From contig JAKIYP010000004.1 of the NCBI GenBank assembly GCA_022708505.1, positions 1 through 64,000 of the forward strand: a stretch of DNA of 64,000 bases. The letters are read 5' to 3'. Position numbers and translations under genes: made by a program. The DNA is from Bacteroidota bacterium (GTDB lineage Bacteria > Bacteroidota > Bacteroidia > Bacteroidales > Paludibacteraceae). Below the pieces are notes generated by a model. That model saw only the letters and a list, made by a program, of their open reading frames with translations, was not told the DNA's origin and did no database searches. The first letter of the stretch is position 1. Each line of letters begins with the position of its first letter. Below, piece by piece: positions 8,876 through 18,839 of the stretch.

Positions 8876-10798
8876 ATGAAAAAGATTTTTACATTGCTTT
8901 ATGTGCTTGTTTTGCTTGCCATTCATGGAGTAAATAACATTTTTGCACAGGATCCCATGATTGGGAAGTATGAATTTACGGGAGGATCAAAACTTCCAAG
9001 CTATCAGGCTGATGGCGTGACTTTCGGTTCTGAGTTTCAGGTGTGGAATACGACTTCTAATTTACTTGAAATAACCTTCGATGAAGAAAATGGTTATTTA
9101 ATTGTAAAAGGAACTGGAACAGGTATTGGCGGAATTTGTTACGGGTATATTTCCATTACACCAGACCCGGGAAAAACGGTTGAGATATCAAAAGTTGAAG
9201 TTCGTCATAAAAAAGGAAATTCAATTACTAACAGAACCAGGAGTTATCTTTATGATGAAGTAAAAGCAAGTCCATCTATACAGGCAGGGTTGATTCAGGA
9301 TGGTGGTCAAGGTCTTGTTATTCCCACAAACTGGGCTTGGAGTTCTATCACAACAACCGGAACAGGTCGCGTGTTTACGGTACAAAGGTTTATGTCGTTG
9401 GCAGTTAATCAAACATCTAATAATCTAAGTAATCCGGCTGAATGGTGGGTGGATGAATTAGTTTTTTATGGAAAGGTTTATGAAGAAGGAGATGTAGTGA
9501 TGCCGGTTAGTGTGGATTTTGGACAGAATTGTGTCCGTAATGTAACAGTTAATAATAATATTCAGATAAAAGGGTACAACTCAGAAGGCAATGTTAGTTT
9601 AACCATTGAAGGTCCTGATGCTGCATTATTCAGCTTGAGTCAATACACTTTTACGGAAGCAGAAGTAAATGCCGGTGTCACTGTTACTGCGAGTTACACG
9701 CCAGCAAGTAGTGGAATTCATGCTGCAACAATAAAGGCTACTTATGGTACAACAGAGAAATTTATTACACTTTCAGCTGAAACTCCGGTGTTGTATGAAA
9801 CATTTGATACTAAAGATATGACCGGTTTATCGGATAATTCAGCAATCACTAACTTGAATGATTTTACAGTTTATACTGACTGGTTGACAGAAAGTATTAA
9901 CAACTGGCATGTTTCCGGCATGTATGGTTTTACTCCGAGAATAGTATCTAACGAAACTACATTGGCGTCATACAGTACTCCCGAATTAGACTTGTCGCAG
10001 CCCTTTAAAATCACTTTTCATGCTAAAAAATTAAACAATAGTGACAACGGAGAAGCTGTTGTATTGGTTGGTCAAGATACAATAATGCAAAGAATCAACC
10101 CAAGTAATGCTTTTGAAGCTGTTTCGATAGATGGTTATGTGGCAACAGCTGACAGTCGCGTGAAATTTACCGGAAGGCAAATTGAAAACAATCGAGTTGC
10201 GTATGATAATATTCGTATAACATACACCAGCTCTCCTGCTACCACACTTCCATTAAGTAGCTTGCAGAATTTTGGAACTATTTCCACGGGTTCTTCAAGT
10301 ATTATTGACATACCTCTCAAAGCTTTCAACCTCGAAGGTGATCTGAGTATTGCTATCCCAGAAACAGGTACATTTGAATTGTTATCAGGAACAACTGTTT
10401 CAAAAGCAACAGCTGAGTCAGAAACAGGGGCAGTAATACAGGTGAAATTTAATCCTGTTTCTGAAGGCACATTCAATGATAAGATAGTCGTAAGTGGAGG
10501 AGGACTACTGACTGACGGAAGTGCAGGATCTCGTACTGTATATCTGAGTGGAGAAGGTAGCACAACAACTGTTGGAGTTGAAATAAACAAGCCTGAAATT
10601 AAGTTAAATGTAAACGGAGAAAAATTAAATGTTTTAGCAGATGGAAGTTCTAATATTGCAGTTTATAGTATTATCGGGCATTTAATCGCTAAAAAAGAAT
10701 TTAACAACAGTACACAAATTAACCTGACGACAGGCGTTTATTTGGTTAGGTTACGAACTGGAGATCATTTGATGACACAAAAGATTGTTATTCGTTAA
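8876..10798 (+). CDS. non-catalytic modular T9SS cargo, paralogue of the preceding gene
   Basis: Same architecture as the gene at 6877. Signal peptide (...NNIFAQ), then the approximately 180-residue module (from MIGKYEFTGGSKLPSYQADG to EWWVDELVFYG), an Ig/ASH-like domain, a domain with the TPELDLSQPFKITFHAKK motif, a second Ig-like domain with VSGGGL, and a T9SS type A tail (SIIGHLIAKKEF...GVYLVRLR, ending KIVIR). The two proteins are clearly related throughout but far from identical. No enzyme motif is visible. The opening module is also found in front of the catalytic domain at 24012, which supports a carbohydrate-targeting role. The gene is bracketed by hairpin terminators at 8803-8844 and 10839-10878. 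Confidence 0.75.
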   Translation: MKKIFTLLYVLVLLAIHGVNNIFAQDPMIGKYEFTGGSKLPSYQADGVTFGSEFQVWNTTSNLLEITFDEENGYLIVKGTGTGIGGICYGYISITPDPGKTVEISKVEVRHKKGNSITNRTRSYLYDEVKASPSIQAGLIQDGGQGLVIPTNWAWSSITTTGTGRVFTVQRFMSLAVNQTSNNLSNPAEWWVDELVFYGKVYEEGDVVMPVSVDFGQNCVRNVTVNNNIQIKGYNSEGNVSLTIEGPDAALFSLSQYTFTEAEVNAGVTVTASYTPASSGIHAATIKATYGTTEKFITLSAETPVLYETFDTKDMTGLSDNSAITNLNDFTVYTDWLTESINNWHVSGMYGFTPRIVSNETTLASYSTPELDLSQPFKITFHAKKLNNSDNGEAVVLVGQDTIMQRINPSNAFEAVSIDGYVATADSRVKFTGRQIENNRVAYDNIRITYTSSPATTLPLSSLQNFGTISTGSSSIIDIPLKAFNLEGDLSIAIPETGTFELLSGTTVSKATAESETGAVIQVKFNPVSEGTFNDKIVVSGGGLLTDGSAGSRTVYLSGEGSTTTVGVEINKPEIKLNVNGEKLNVLADGSSNIAVYSIIGHLIAKKEFNNSTQINLTTGVYLVRLRTGDHLMTQKIVIR

Positions 10799-10838
10799 TT
10801 ATTAGTTTTTGCGTGTTGTTTTGCTTATCAATAAATTT

Positions 10839-10878
10839 GGTTGCTGTCTGGTTTAAACAGATGGCAACCGAATTTTTT
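10839..10878 (+). terminator. intrinsic terminator
   Basis: GGTTGCTGTCTG (10839-10850) pairs with CAGATGGCAACC (10858-10869), twelve pairs including two G-T wobbles, and is followed by a run of six T (10873-10878). This is a classical rho-independent shape and lies 30 bp upstream of the next gene. Confidence 0.8.
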
Positions 10879-10907
10879 AAAAATTCATCATATAAATATT
10901 TATATCA

Positions 10908-13148
10908 ATGACAAAGTTAATGTGTAGCGTATTGTTAGTCCTTTTTTTATCATTTAGCATGTTGGTGACGGGACAGAGTCGATTGGCTGAATTTCAGTTT
11001 AATGACCATCTTCGGCCTGTTAATGTTAATACATCTATCGGATTCGGTCAGTTTAATCTGAAAGTAAGCTCTCCTGACGTGGTCATCGAAGAACCTACAA
11101 TCAAAACGGAACAGGATGAAGTTACTAAAGCAATGTTCTTTCAATTTCAGGCATTTTATAGTGTTGCGAATAATAATGTAAACATTGCATTGGCACCAAA
11201 GGCAGGAAGAAATGTGAGAATTACTCACATAGAATTCAGAATTCGTTTTGACTCAAACAGAGATGGTAATGCCGGTATTTTTATCTCAAAAGACCCTGAG
11301 ACAAAAATTAATACGCAGATTTGGACATGTGGAAACAACAAGGCATTTAACACATACAAAGATTTTGTAGTGGTTATACCGGATTCAGAAGTGAATTATT
11401 CTGAATCGGAAACCGACTCAATTCGTTTTGTTTTTGGACATGGAACAAATACGAAGGGGATGTATCTTGATGATTTTGTTATTTATGGTGTTGTAAATGA
11501 TGAAACCAATACATCAGTAGTAAACATTTCATTAGATGCCTCAAAAACCACACATGAACTTGCTGATCGTCCATCAGGAGCAAATGCCTGTTGGTTAATG
11601 GACTCAGATATTAACTGGCCACGGGATGTTTCAAACGAAGAAAGGTTTGCAGAGATGAAACTGGGTGCTTTGCGTTTTCCTTATGGTCATTTAGCTGATA
11701 ATTATTTGTGGCACACACCAGGGGATTATTCAAATTTAAGCGTTACTGGTCCTATAGCTCAGGTTGCTTCTCCAAGCATCCCTGCTAAATGGGATTGGGC
11801 TGTAAATCAAACTGATGGGACATTCCTTAAAGCAATGGGTTTTGATGAATTTATTGCGGTTTGCAAACGACAGGGTATTGAGCCGTTTATTGTGATAAAT
11901 GCAGCATCCTATACTTATAATGGAGGCCCGACATATGAAACGTTGAAACAGTCTGCAGTGGAATGGGTAAGGTATGCAAATATAACAAAAAATTATGGTG
12001 TGAAATACTGGCAGATTGGAAATGAAGTAGAACATAAGAATGCATTCACAATGGATGCATACACCAATTTGTTTATCGATTTTGCAACAGCCATGAAAGC
12101 CATTGACCCTACAATTAAGGTTGGTACAGGTGTTCTGAATAATAATAACTGGAATAAGAATGTTTTAACTAAAGCCGGAAATTTATGTGATTTTATTTCT
12201 AATCACCAATATCAATGGACTGAATTGCCAACAGGAGGATTCAGAATGTGGCACAAAGACAATTCTATTTTGGTGAGCAATACACAATCGGCTCAAACTC
12301 TATTAAACAGAGATTTCTTAAATCGTCCTGAATTAGAGATTCATGTTACTGAAACAAATGTAACTGGTATCGGCTTTCCTGATCAGGATATTATTGATTT
12401 ATATAAAGCGCTTTATTGGTTTGAAATGAATATGAATCATCTCTCATTCAAGAATGTAAAATATACCTATTACTGGGGAACTCATTCTCCATGGGGAGGC
12501 GAAACAGATCCGGGAGGCGTTAGCACCTTACTTGAAAATTCGAACGCTAATACTGTACGTCCTGCAGGCAAGGTAATTCAACTAATCAATGAGAACATAA
12601 AGAAAAGATGGGTAGACGTAACACGTGTTCATGGAAATGTTCGTTCTTACGCAACTGTGAGTGATGATGGGAACAAAATGTCAGTCTTTGTGTTGAATAA
12701 AAATTTGTATCCTGAAAAAATTAATTTGAATATCTCTAATTACAATATTGGAGGTTCTGTTGTAGAAAAGATTGTATTTACCGGAAATCATTTTAATGAC
12801 ACCGATCCTCAAATTACAAAAGAATCGCTTGACTCTTCACCAGATCAATTAACACTAGATCCATTATCAATAACGATATTGAATTATGAAATGGATGACA
12901 ACACACTTATCTCTTCGATAAAAAAGGATCTTTTGGGGTTGTTTTATGAAAAGGGTTTTGTTAATATTTCAAAGCCACAAACAGAAAGAGGAGTCTTGAA
13001 GGTATATACTTTAGATGGAAGAAAAATGATTGAAAAACACATTGAAGCAGGATCAAACAGGGTAAAAATTGAAATAATAAGTTCCGGGGTACATATAGTA
13101 TCAGTTGAAATTGGTGATTTAAAGGAAAGAGTGAAAATAATTAAATAA
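10908..13148 (+). CDS. clan GH-A-like glycoside hydrolase with N-terminal beta module and T9SS tail (copy 1 of 3)
   Basis: Signal peptide (1-22, ...LVTGQ), a beta module (about 24-197) ending MYLDDFVIYGVV, a (beta/alpha)8-like catalytic domain (about 205-560) with a C-terminal beta domain to about 660, and a T9SS type A tail (about 670-746, VYTLDGRKM...SGVHIVSVEI). The catalytic pair is read as acid/base Glu373 in KYWQIGNEVEH and nucleophile Glu482 in EIHVTETNVTG, the spacing expected for retaining clan GH-A enzymes such as GH51, GH39 and GH79. The motif LRFPYGHLADNYLWHTPGDY is shared with the genes at 16560, 26210 and 33323. I cannot assign a numbered family. The protein is probably surface-exposed and acts on the polymer backbone or side chains. 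Confidence 0.8.
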   Translation: MTKLMCSVLLVLFLSFSMLVTGQSRLAEFQFNDHLRPVNVNTSIGFGQFNLKVSSPDVVIEEPTIKTEQDEVTKAMFFQFQAFYSVANNNVNIALAPKAGRNVRITHIEFRIRFDSNRDGNAGIFISKDPETKINTQIWTCGNNKAFNTYKDFVVVIPDSEVNYSESETDSIRFVFGHGTNTKGMYLDDFVIYGVVNDETNTSVVNISLDASKTTHELADRPSGANACWLMDSDINWPRDVSNEERFAEMKLGALRFPYGHLADNYLWHTPGDYSNLSVTGPIAQVASPSIPAKWDWAVNQTDGTFLKAMGFDEFIAVCKRQGIEPFIVINAASYTYNGGPTYETLKQSAVEWVRYANITKNYGVKYWQIGNEVEHKNAFTMDAYTNLFIDFATAMKAIDPTIKVGTGVLNNNNWNKNVLTKAGNLCDFISNHQYQWTELPTGGFRMWHKDNSILVSNTQSAQTLLNRDFLNRPELEIHVTETNVTGIGFPDQDIIDLYKALYWFEMNMNHLSFKNVKYTYYWGTHSPWGGETDPGGVSTLLENSNANTVRPAGKVIQLINENIKKRWVDVTRVHGNVRSYATVSDDGNKMSVFVLNKNLYPEKINLNISNYNIGGSVVEKIVFTGNHFNDTDPQITKESLDSSPDQLTLDPLSITILNYEMDDNTLISSIKKDLLGLFYEKGFVNISKPQTERGVLKVYTLDGRKMIEKHIEAGSNRVKIEIISSGVHIVSVEIGDLKERVKIIK

Positions 13149-13243
13149 CACCAATTTGGTAAACGGTTGGAATCTTTGTTTCACTCGGATTTAAATTTAT
13201 CATTTCCTGTAATTATATTGAACCCAGTTTTAAACAAAGAGTT

Positions 13244-14680
13244 ATGAATGTCAAATCATTTTTCATGTTATCCGCGTTAGCATTTAGTGCGAATGTTCAC
13301 TCAGAATTAATTAAGGACAAGAACAATATAGTAAATGAAAAACCGAATATACTTTTTATTCTTTCAGATGACCATAGCTATCCGTTTCTTAGTTGTTATG
13401 GGAATAAAGATGTTAAAACGCCAAACATAGATAAGATTGCATCTCAGGGGTTTTTATATACAAGGGCATATACAACTGCACCTCAGAGTGTTCCATCCAG
13501 AGCATCCATGTTGACAGGTAGAAATGTGTTGGATGTGGAGATGTCTCGTTTTTCAGCTGCACTCAAGAGAAAATATACCGTTTTTCCTGAAGTGTTGCGA
13601 GAAAATGGTTATTTCACTGGCATTTGTGGGAGGAGCTATCACCTCGATGGATCATCAGCTAAAGCTAAAGAAACACAAGATGTATTTGATGCGTATGGTT
13701 TGCAAACCTTTCACGAACGGGTAGATTATTTAAAAATGGGTGAAGATTCCCTGGTTATTGATTTATTCAGGGAGTTTTTATCCTTAGTTCCGGATGGGAA
13801 ACCATTTTTTATGTGGGCAAACTATTCTGATCCCCATCGTCCTTTTGATGCTTATGAATATGAGCCAAATCCCGAATCAATTACAATGCCAGCCACCATA
13901 CCCGATACCCCAGCATTCAGAAAGGATCTGGCTGCTCATTATGGCGAAATTAACCGTTTAGATAAACGTGTTGGTTTGCTGCTTAAGGAGTTGGAAGATA
14001 GAGGGATGGAGAATACTATAATAGTTTTCATGGGGGATAATGGTAGTGCTTTGTTAAGGGGTAAAGGAACCTTATATGAAACTGGATTGAGAGTCCCACT
14101 CGCCATAAAATGGAATGGAAAGATATTGCCGGGACTTATTTCTGACGCTTTGTTTAGTGGAGAAGATTTAGCCCCTACCTTATTAGATGCTGTCGGAATT
14201 AATATACCGGAAGATTATACTGGAAAGAGTTTTGTTCCAACATTTACAAACCCGGAAGTTGAAATACGTGATACAGCCTATGCAATAAGGGCTTCTCATG
14301 GATCAGGTTTACCACTTTCTACCGTTCACTTTGATTTAATCAGAGCTATTATTACTAAAGATTATAAATTGATTTATAATGTTTTATGGCAACTCCCTTA
14401 TATGCCAGTGGATTTTGCAGGTATGCCCAGTTGGAAAGATATGATCAAACAACATCAGTCAGGTACACTTGAAAAAAAGTTTGATGATCAGATTTTCCCT
14501 GAAAATCGTCCAATATTTGAATTATACAATCTCAATGAAGATCCAGATGAATTTGTTAATCTTGTTGGTAAACAGGAATATATTGCTATAGAAGAAAATC
14601 TTAAAGCGGCATTGCATAAATGGATGATATTATATAATGATTATGTTCCATTGCCTATTACGCCAAAACCAAGAAGATAA
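13244..14680 (+). CDS. S1-family sulfatase, Ser-type (1 of 5)
   Basis: Type I sulfatase of the alkaline-phosphatase superfamily that removes sulfate esters from oligosaccharides. A signal peptide (MNVKSFFMLSALAFSANVHS) predicts periplasmic export. N-terminal metal ligands are in FILSDDHSYPF (Asp42/Asp43). The maturation motif is S82-V-P-S-R86, followed by ASMLTGRN, so the formylglycine precursor is serine. The second metal site is FMGDNGSALLRGKGTLYETGLRVP. At 478 aa it is a normal length. It lies 95 bp after the first GH-A enzyme and 42 bp before a GH2 gene. The positional specificity for sulfate cannot be derived by eye. Confidence 0.93.
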   Translation: MNVKSFFMLSALAFSANVHSELIKDKNNIVNEKPNILFILSDDHSYPFLSCYGNKDVKTPNIDKIASQGFLYTRAYTTAPQSVPSRASMLTGRNVLDVEMSRFSAALKRKYTVFPEVLRENGYFTGICGRSYHLDGSSAKAKETQDVFDAYGLQTFHERVDYLKMGEDSLVIDLFREFLSLVPDGKPFFMWANYSDPHRPFDAYEYEPNPESITMPATIPDTPAFRKDLAAHYGEINRLDKRVGLLLKELEDRGMENTIIVFMGDNGSALLRGKGTLYETGLRVPLAIKWNGKILPGLISDALFSGEDLAPTLLDAVGINIPEDYTGKSFVPTFTNPEVEIRDTAYAIRASHGSGLPLSTVHFDLIRAIITKDYKLIYNVLWQLPYMPVDFAGMPSWKDMIKQHQSGTLEKKFDDQIFPENRPIFELYNLNEDPDEFVNLVGKQEYIAIEENLKAALHKWMILYNDYVPLPITPKPRR

Positions 14681-14722
14681 AAGAAAACATTTTTTAATAT
14701 ATACCAAACAATTTGAACTAAT

Positions 14723-16507
14723 ATGAGAGCCTTTTATTTGATTCTTGGCGTGGTATTGATCTCAATTGCTGATAGTTTTGCAATTGATCAAAATGCGATG
14801 ACCAATATATATGGTCGTCAATATCGCTCACTGAACGGAAAATGGGAGACCATCATTGATGTAGCTTCAGAGGGAATAGGACGGAGGGTTTTTCAGAACA
14901 GGAAACCCCAATCTAATTCAGAATTTTTCGAATATTCATTTGATGGTGGGTTGCGACTGGATGTCCCCGGAGATTTTAATTCTCAATTGCCACAATTGAA
15001 GTATTTTGAAAGCAGCGTGTGGTACAAAAAAGATGTTGTCGTAGACAAGCAATCAGACAAACGATATTTTATTTATTTCGGTGGAGCGAATTATATCACT
15101 GAGGTTTATTTAAACGGCGAATTACTTGGAAGTCATGAAGGAGGTTTCACACCTTTTCAGTTCGAAGTAACAACCCAGTTAAAACATGGCGATAATTTCT
15201 TCGTGGTGCACGTAAATAATGCACGCAGATTAGATGGAATTCCTTCGTTGAGGTACGATTGGTGGAATTATGGAGGTATAACAAGAGATGTAATGCTGGT
15301 TGAAACGCCGCAAACTTATATTCATGATTATACCATTCAGTTAATGCCCAAATATAGCAAAGAAGTAGAGGTAATAATACAGCTTTCAGGTTTACAATCA
15401 GCAGGTAAGAGTGTTACCATTTCTATACCGGAAGTAAAAGTTGAAAGGCAGATAAAAACGGATGCCGGGGGACAAGCAAAAGTGTCGTTTAAAGCTAATC
15501 TTAATTTGTGGAGTCCTGATAACCCTAAATTGTACGATGTTATTATCAGTACCTCAGATGAAAAAGTGCATGAAAAGATTGGTTTTAGAACAATTGATAC
15601 AAGGGGAAGCGAGATATTGTTAAATGGCAAGCCCATTTTCTTAAAAGGAATAAACATCCATGAAGAAATCCCCATGCGTGAAGGTCGTGCCTATTCGGAA
15701 AGTGATGCAGCCATGTTATTAAGGGAGGCTCAAAAACTGGGTTGTAACTTTATACGTTTCGCTCATGTATCTCCTTTTGAGAAGATGGTAAGGATGGCTG
15801 AGGAGATGGGGATGTTGACGTGGGAGGAAATTCCGGCATGGCAACGGATTACATTTGACAATCCTAAAACCGTGTCAACAGGAGAGCGCATGTTGAAGGC
15901 CATGATTGCACGGGATAAGAACCGATGTGGTGTGATTTTCTGGAGTATTGCAAATGAAACAAGGCCGAATATTCCGGGGCGTAATGAAGCGTTGATAAGT
16001 TATGTTGAATTAGCACGTTCGCTTGACCCCACCCGTTTAATTACAGCTGCATTCGACAATATGAGATATAATGCATCAACAGCAACTTTGACATTGAATG
16101 ACCCTGTGGCAGATGTGCTGGATGTTGTATCCATCAATAAGTATTTTGGATGGTACAATCCATGGCCGGTAAGTCCGGACAAGTTGAAAGTTGAGATTGC
16201 CACAGACAAGCCGTTGATATATTCTGAGTTTGGAAGTGAATCGATGTATGGTCATGATGGAGATGTTGAACAAGCTCATTCATGGGGAGAATTACATCAT
16301 GAGCAATTACATCGTGATCACCTGTTACTGTTTGAAAATATCCCTAATTTGCGCGGAGTAGCTCCCTGGGTGCTTTTTGATTTCAGATCTCCATCTCGGT
16401 TGCATCAATATTATCAAAACGAATGGAACAGAAAAGGTTTAATTTCTGACAAAGGAATGTATAAAAAAGCATGGTATGTGATGCGTGATTATTATCAAAA
16501 AAAATAA
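14723..16507 (+). CDS. GH2 glycoside hydrolase, beta-glucuronidase type
   Basis: Signal peptide (...SIADSFA), sugar-binding jelly roll (about 30-195, including EVYLNGELLGSHEGGFTPF and YDWWNYGGITRDV), Ig-like domain (about 198-290) and TIM barrel (about 295-594). Acid/base Glu412 lies in VIFWSIANETRP and nucleophile Glu502 in IYSEFGSESMYG. Near the C-terminus is WNRKG with Asn569 and Lys571, matching the NxK motif that contacts the carboxylate in beta-glucuronidases (E. coli Asn566/Lys568). At 594 aa it has the compact size of glucuronidases, not that of the larger beta-galactosidases. This is the best evidence that the substrate contains a uronic acid. There is no T9SS tail, so a periplasmic role on imported oligosaccharides is inferred. 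Confidence 0.88.
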   Translation: MRAFYLILGVVLISIADSFAIDQNAMTNIYGRQYRSLNGKWETIIDVASEGIGRRVFQNRKPQSNSEFFEYSFDGGLRLDVPGDFNSQLPQLKYFESSVWYKKDVVVDKQSDKRYFIYFGGANYITEVYLNGELLGSHEGGFTPFQFEVTTQLKHGDNFFVVHVNNARRLDGIPSLRYDWWNYGGITRDVMLVETPQTYIHDYTIQLMPKYSKEVEVIIQLSGLQSAGKSVTISIPEVKVERQIKTDAGGQAKVSFKANLNLWSPDNPKLYDVIISTSDEKVHEKIGFRTIDTRGSEILLNGKPIFLKGINIHEEIPMREGRAYSESDAAMLLREAQKLGCNFIRFAHVSPFEKMVRMAEEMGMLTWEEIPAWQRITFDNPKTVSTGERMLKAMIARDKNRCGVIFWSIANETRPNIPGRNEALISYVELARSLDPTRLITAAFDNMRYNASTATLTLNDPVADVLDVVSINKYFGWYNPWPVSPDKLKVEIATDKPLIYSEFGSESMYGHDGDVEQAHSWGELHHEQLHRDHLLLFENIPNLRGVAPWVLFDFRSPSRLHQYYQNEWNRKGLISDKGMYKKAWYVMRDYYQKK

Positions 16508-16559
16508 ATATTGAATTTTCTAAATAGAGTAAAAAAATAAATTAAAACTAAATGATATA

Positions 16560-18815
16560 ATGCGTGAGAGAACTAAATTTATAATTGCTGTTGTGTTGTT
16601 TTTGTTTTTAAATATGTCCATTATAGGACAAAAACGGTTGGCTGAATTCCCTTTTAATGCGCATACCAGGGCAATTAATGTAAATACAGCCATTGGGTTT
16701 GGTCAATTCCAAGTAAAGGTCGCTTCTTCTGATGTGTTAACACAAGCACCGGTTATATACTTGGAGGATGATGAAGTAACTAGGTCTATGTTTTTTCGTT
16801 TTTCGGCAAATTATAGTTCATCTGTTAACAATATCAGCATAGCATTGGCACCTAAAGCAGGTAACAAGATAAAGGTCACACACATTGAGTTTCGGATTCG
16901 TTTTGGGTCTAATAACAGGGGGAATGCCGGGATTTTTATCTCGAAAGATCCCGAAACAATTGAAAACACTTTGTTGTGGACATGTGGTAATAATAACACG
17001 TTTCGTACATATAAAGATTTTGTAGTCCCCATTCCTGATTCTGAATTGAATTATTCAGAATCAGTAATGGATTCTATTCGTTTTGTCTTCGCTCAGGGCA
17101 CCAATACAGATGGCATGTACCTCGATAACTTCGAGTTGTTCGGAATTGTAAATGATGAGTCGAACGCAACGGTTAATTTATCAATCGATGTTTCAGATAT
17201 CACAAAAGAACTGGCTGATCGCCCTTCAGGAGCCAATGCCTGTTGGTTAATGGATTCAGACCATAAATGGCCTCGTGATACGAGTAACGAAGAACGTTTT
17301 GCAACGATGAAACTGGGTGCCTTGCGTTTTCCATACGGTCACCTGGCCGACAATTATTTGTGGCATACCCCGGGGGATTATAGTAATTTGGATGTAACAG
17401 AACCAACCCCACGGGTAGGATCACTTCACCAGTCACCGGCCAAATGGGAGTGGGCAGTGGAGCCAGCAGGAGGGACATTTTTAAAAGCCATGAGTTTTGA
17501 TGAGTTTATTGCCATTTGCAAACGTCAAAATATTGAGCCGCTCATTGTAGTGAATGTAGCCTCATTTTCGTATAAAGAAGGACCAACATATGAGGTTTTA
17601 AAAACTTCCGCTGCTGAATGGGTTCGCTATGCGAATATTACCAAAAAATATGGCGTAAAATACTGGCAACTTGGAAATGAAGTTGAACACAAAGGAGTTT
17701 TCAACATGGATGAATATACTGATTTGTTTATCGATTTTGCTTCAGCCATGAAAGCCGTAGATCCTACTATACAGGTGGGTACCGGTGTGTTGAAAAATAC
17801 AAATTGGAACAGAGATGTATTGAATAAGGCAGGTGATTTGTGTGATTTCATAGCTACACATAATTATCAGCATGCTAGTTCAGTACCCTCCGGAGGGTTT
17901 CGATCCTGGTATAAAACCAACAGTGTGTTTGTAACGAATACAGTAGCTACACAGAGCATGCTTGATTCGCATTTTTCTGACCGTCCAAAAGTTGAAGTGC
18001 ACGTAACAGAAACCGGCATAGGAGGGAGCGAACCTTTCCCTGATGAGCATAATATTGATTTATACAAGGCTTTGTATTGGTTTGAGATGAATATGAATCA
18101 TCTGGCATTAAAAAATATAAAATACACCTATTTTTGGGGAACACATAGTCCCTGGAGTGGAGAAAATGATCCTGGAGGTTATAATTGCCTGCTTGAAAAC
18201 TCAAATGCCAATACGATTCGTCCTGCCGGTAGGGTTATTCAGTTAATTAATACCTATCTGAAAAGTAAATGGGTTAACACGGCAAGGGTAAATGGGAATA
18301 TCCGATTTTATGCGTCTGTCACAGATGATGGTAAAGAAATGTCTGTTTTTTTATTAAATAAAAATTTATATCCCGAGAAAGTTAATTTGAATGTGGCAAA
18401 CTTTAATATGAATGCGGCATCCACAATTGAGAAGATTCGTTTTTCAGGGAATCATTTCAATGATACTGAACCTGTAATTTCAACGGAGTCACTTGTTTCG
18501 GTTTCTGATGAAATTGAATTGCTTCCTTATTCATTGACGATATTCAATATAAGACATGATAATAACACAAATATAGTTATTAATCAGGCTGAAACACTTG
18601 CTTATAGATTTGATGGAGAGAATTTGACTATTCAGACTGCGTTTGTGCATGATGTTCATATTAAATGTCATCGCATTGATGGAAGTGTGATGATGGCTAA
18701 AGATTTTCCTGCAACAGGTGAGAAGATTATCAGTTTCTCAAATATTGAATCCGGCATTTATATACTTTCTGTTCAATCTGGAAACAAAAAGGAAACAATT
18801 AAGATAATTAAATAG
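16560..18815 (+). CDS. clan GH-A-like glycoside hydrolase with N-terminal beta module and T9SS tail (copy 2 of 3)
   Basis: Close paralogue of the genes at 10908 and 26210 along the whole length. Signal peptide (...NMSIIGQ), N-terminal beta module (about 25-200, with IALAPKAGNKIKVTHIEFRIRFGS), catalytic domain with acid/base Glu374 in KYWQLGNEVEHKG and nucleophile Glu484 in EVHVTETGIGG, then a T9SS tail ending ESGIYILSVQSGNKKETIKIIK. Differences from copy 1 cluster around the region after PTPRVGS and before the nucleophile, as expected for paralogues with shifted subsite preference. It begins 52 bp after the glucuronidase-type GH2. The start at 16560 gives a good signal peptide. Confidence 0.8.
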   Translation: MRERTKFIIAVVLFLFLNMSIIGQKRLAEFPFNAHTRAINVNTAIGFGQFQVKVASSDVLTQAPVIYLEDDEVTRSMFFRFSANYSSSVNNISIALAPKAGNKIKVTHIEFRIRFGSNNRGNAGIFISKDPETIENTLLWTCGNNNTFRTYKDFVVPIPDSELNYSESVMDSIRFVFAQGTNTDGMYLDNFELFGIVNDESNATVNLSIDVSDITKELADRPSGANACWLMDSDHKWPRDTSNEERFATMKLGALRFPYGHLADNYLWHTPGDYSNLDVTEPTPRVGSLHQSPAKWEWAVEPAGGTFLKAMSFDEFIAICKRQNIEPLIVVNVASFSYKEGPTYEVLKTSAAEWVRYANITKKYGVKYWQLGNEVEHKGVFNMDEYTDLFIDFASAMKAVDPTIQVGTGVLKNTNWNRDVLNKAGDLCDFIATHNYQHASSVPSGGFRSWYKTNSVFVTNTVATQSMLDSHFSDRPKVEVHVTETGIGGSEPFPDEHNIDLYKALYWFEMNMNHLALKNIKYTYFWGTHSPWSGENDPGGYNCLLENSNANTIRPAGRVIQLINTYLKSKWVNTARVNGNIRFYASVTDDGKEMSVFLLNKNLYPEKVNLNVANFNMNAASTIEKIRFSGNHFNDTEPVISTESLVSVSDEIELLPYSLTIFNIRHDNNTNIVINQAETLAYRFDGENLTIQTAFVHDVHIKCHRIDGSVMMAKDFPATGEKIISFSNIESGIYILSVQSGNKKETIKIIK

Positions 18816-18839
18816 AAAATAAATAGAAAAACGAATCTC

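Noticed and set aside
10135..10590. 151-aa open frame on the - strand inside the T9SS cargo gene at 8876
   Set aside because: Fully contained within a coding region with intact domain architecture; no signal peptide or motif.
13151..13160. CCAATTTGG palindrome after the first GH-A gene as a terminator
   Set aside because: The stem is only four base pairs and no T-tract follows.
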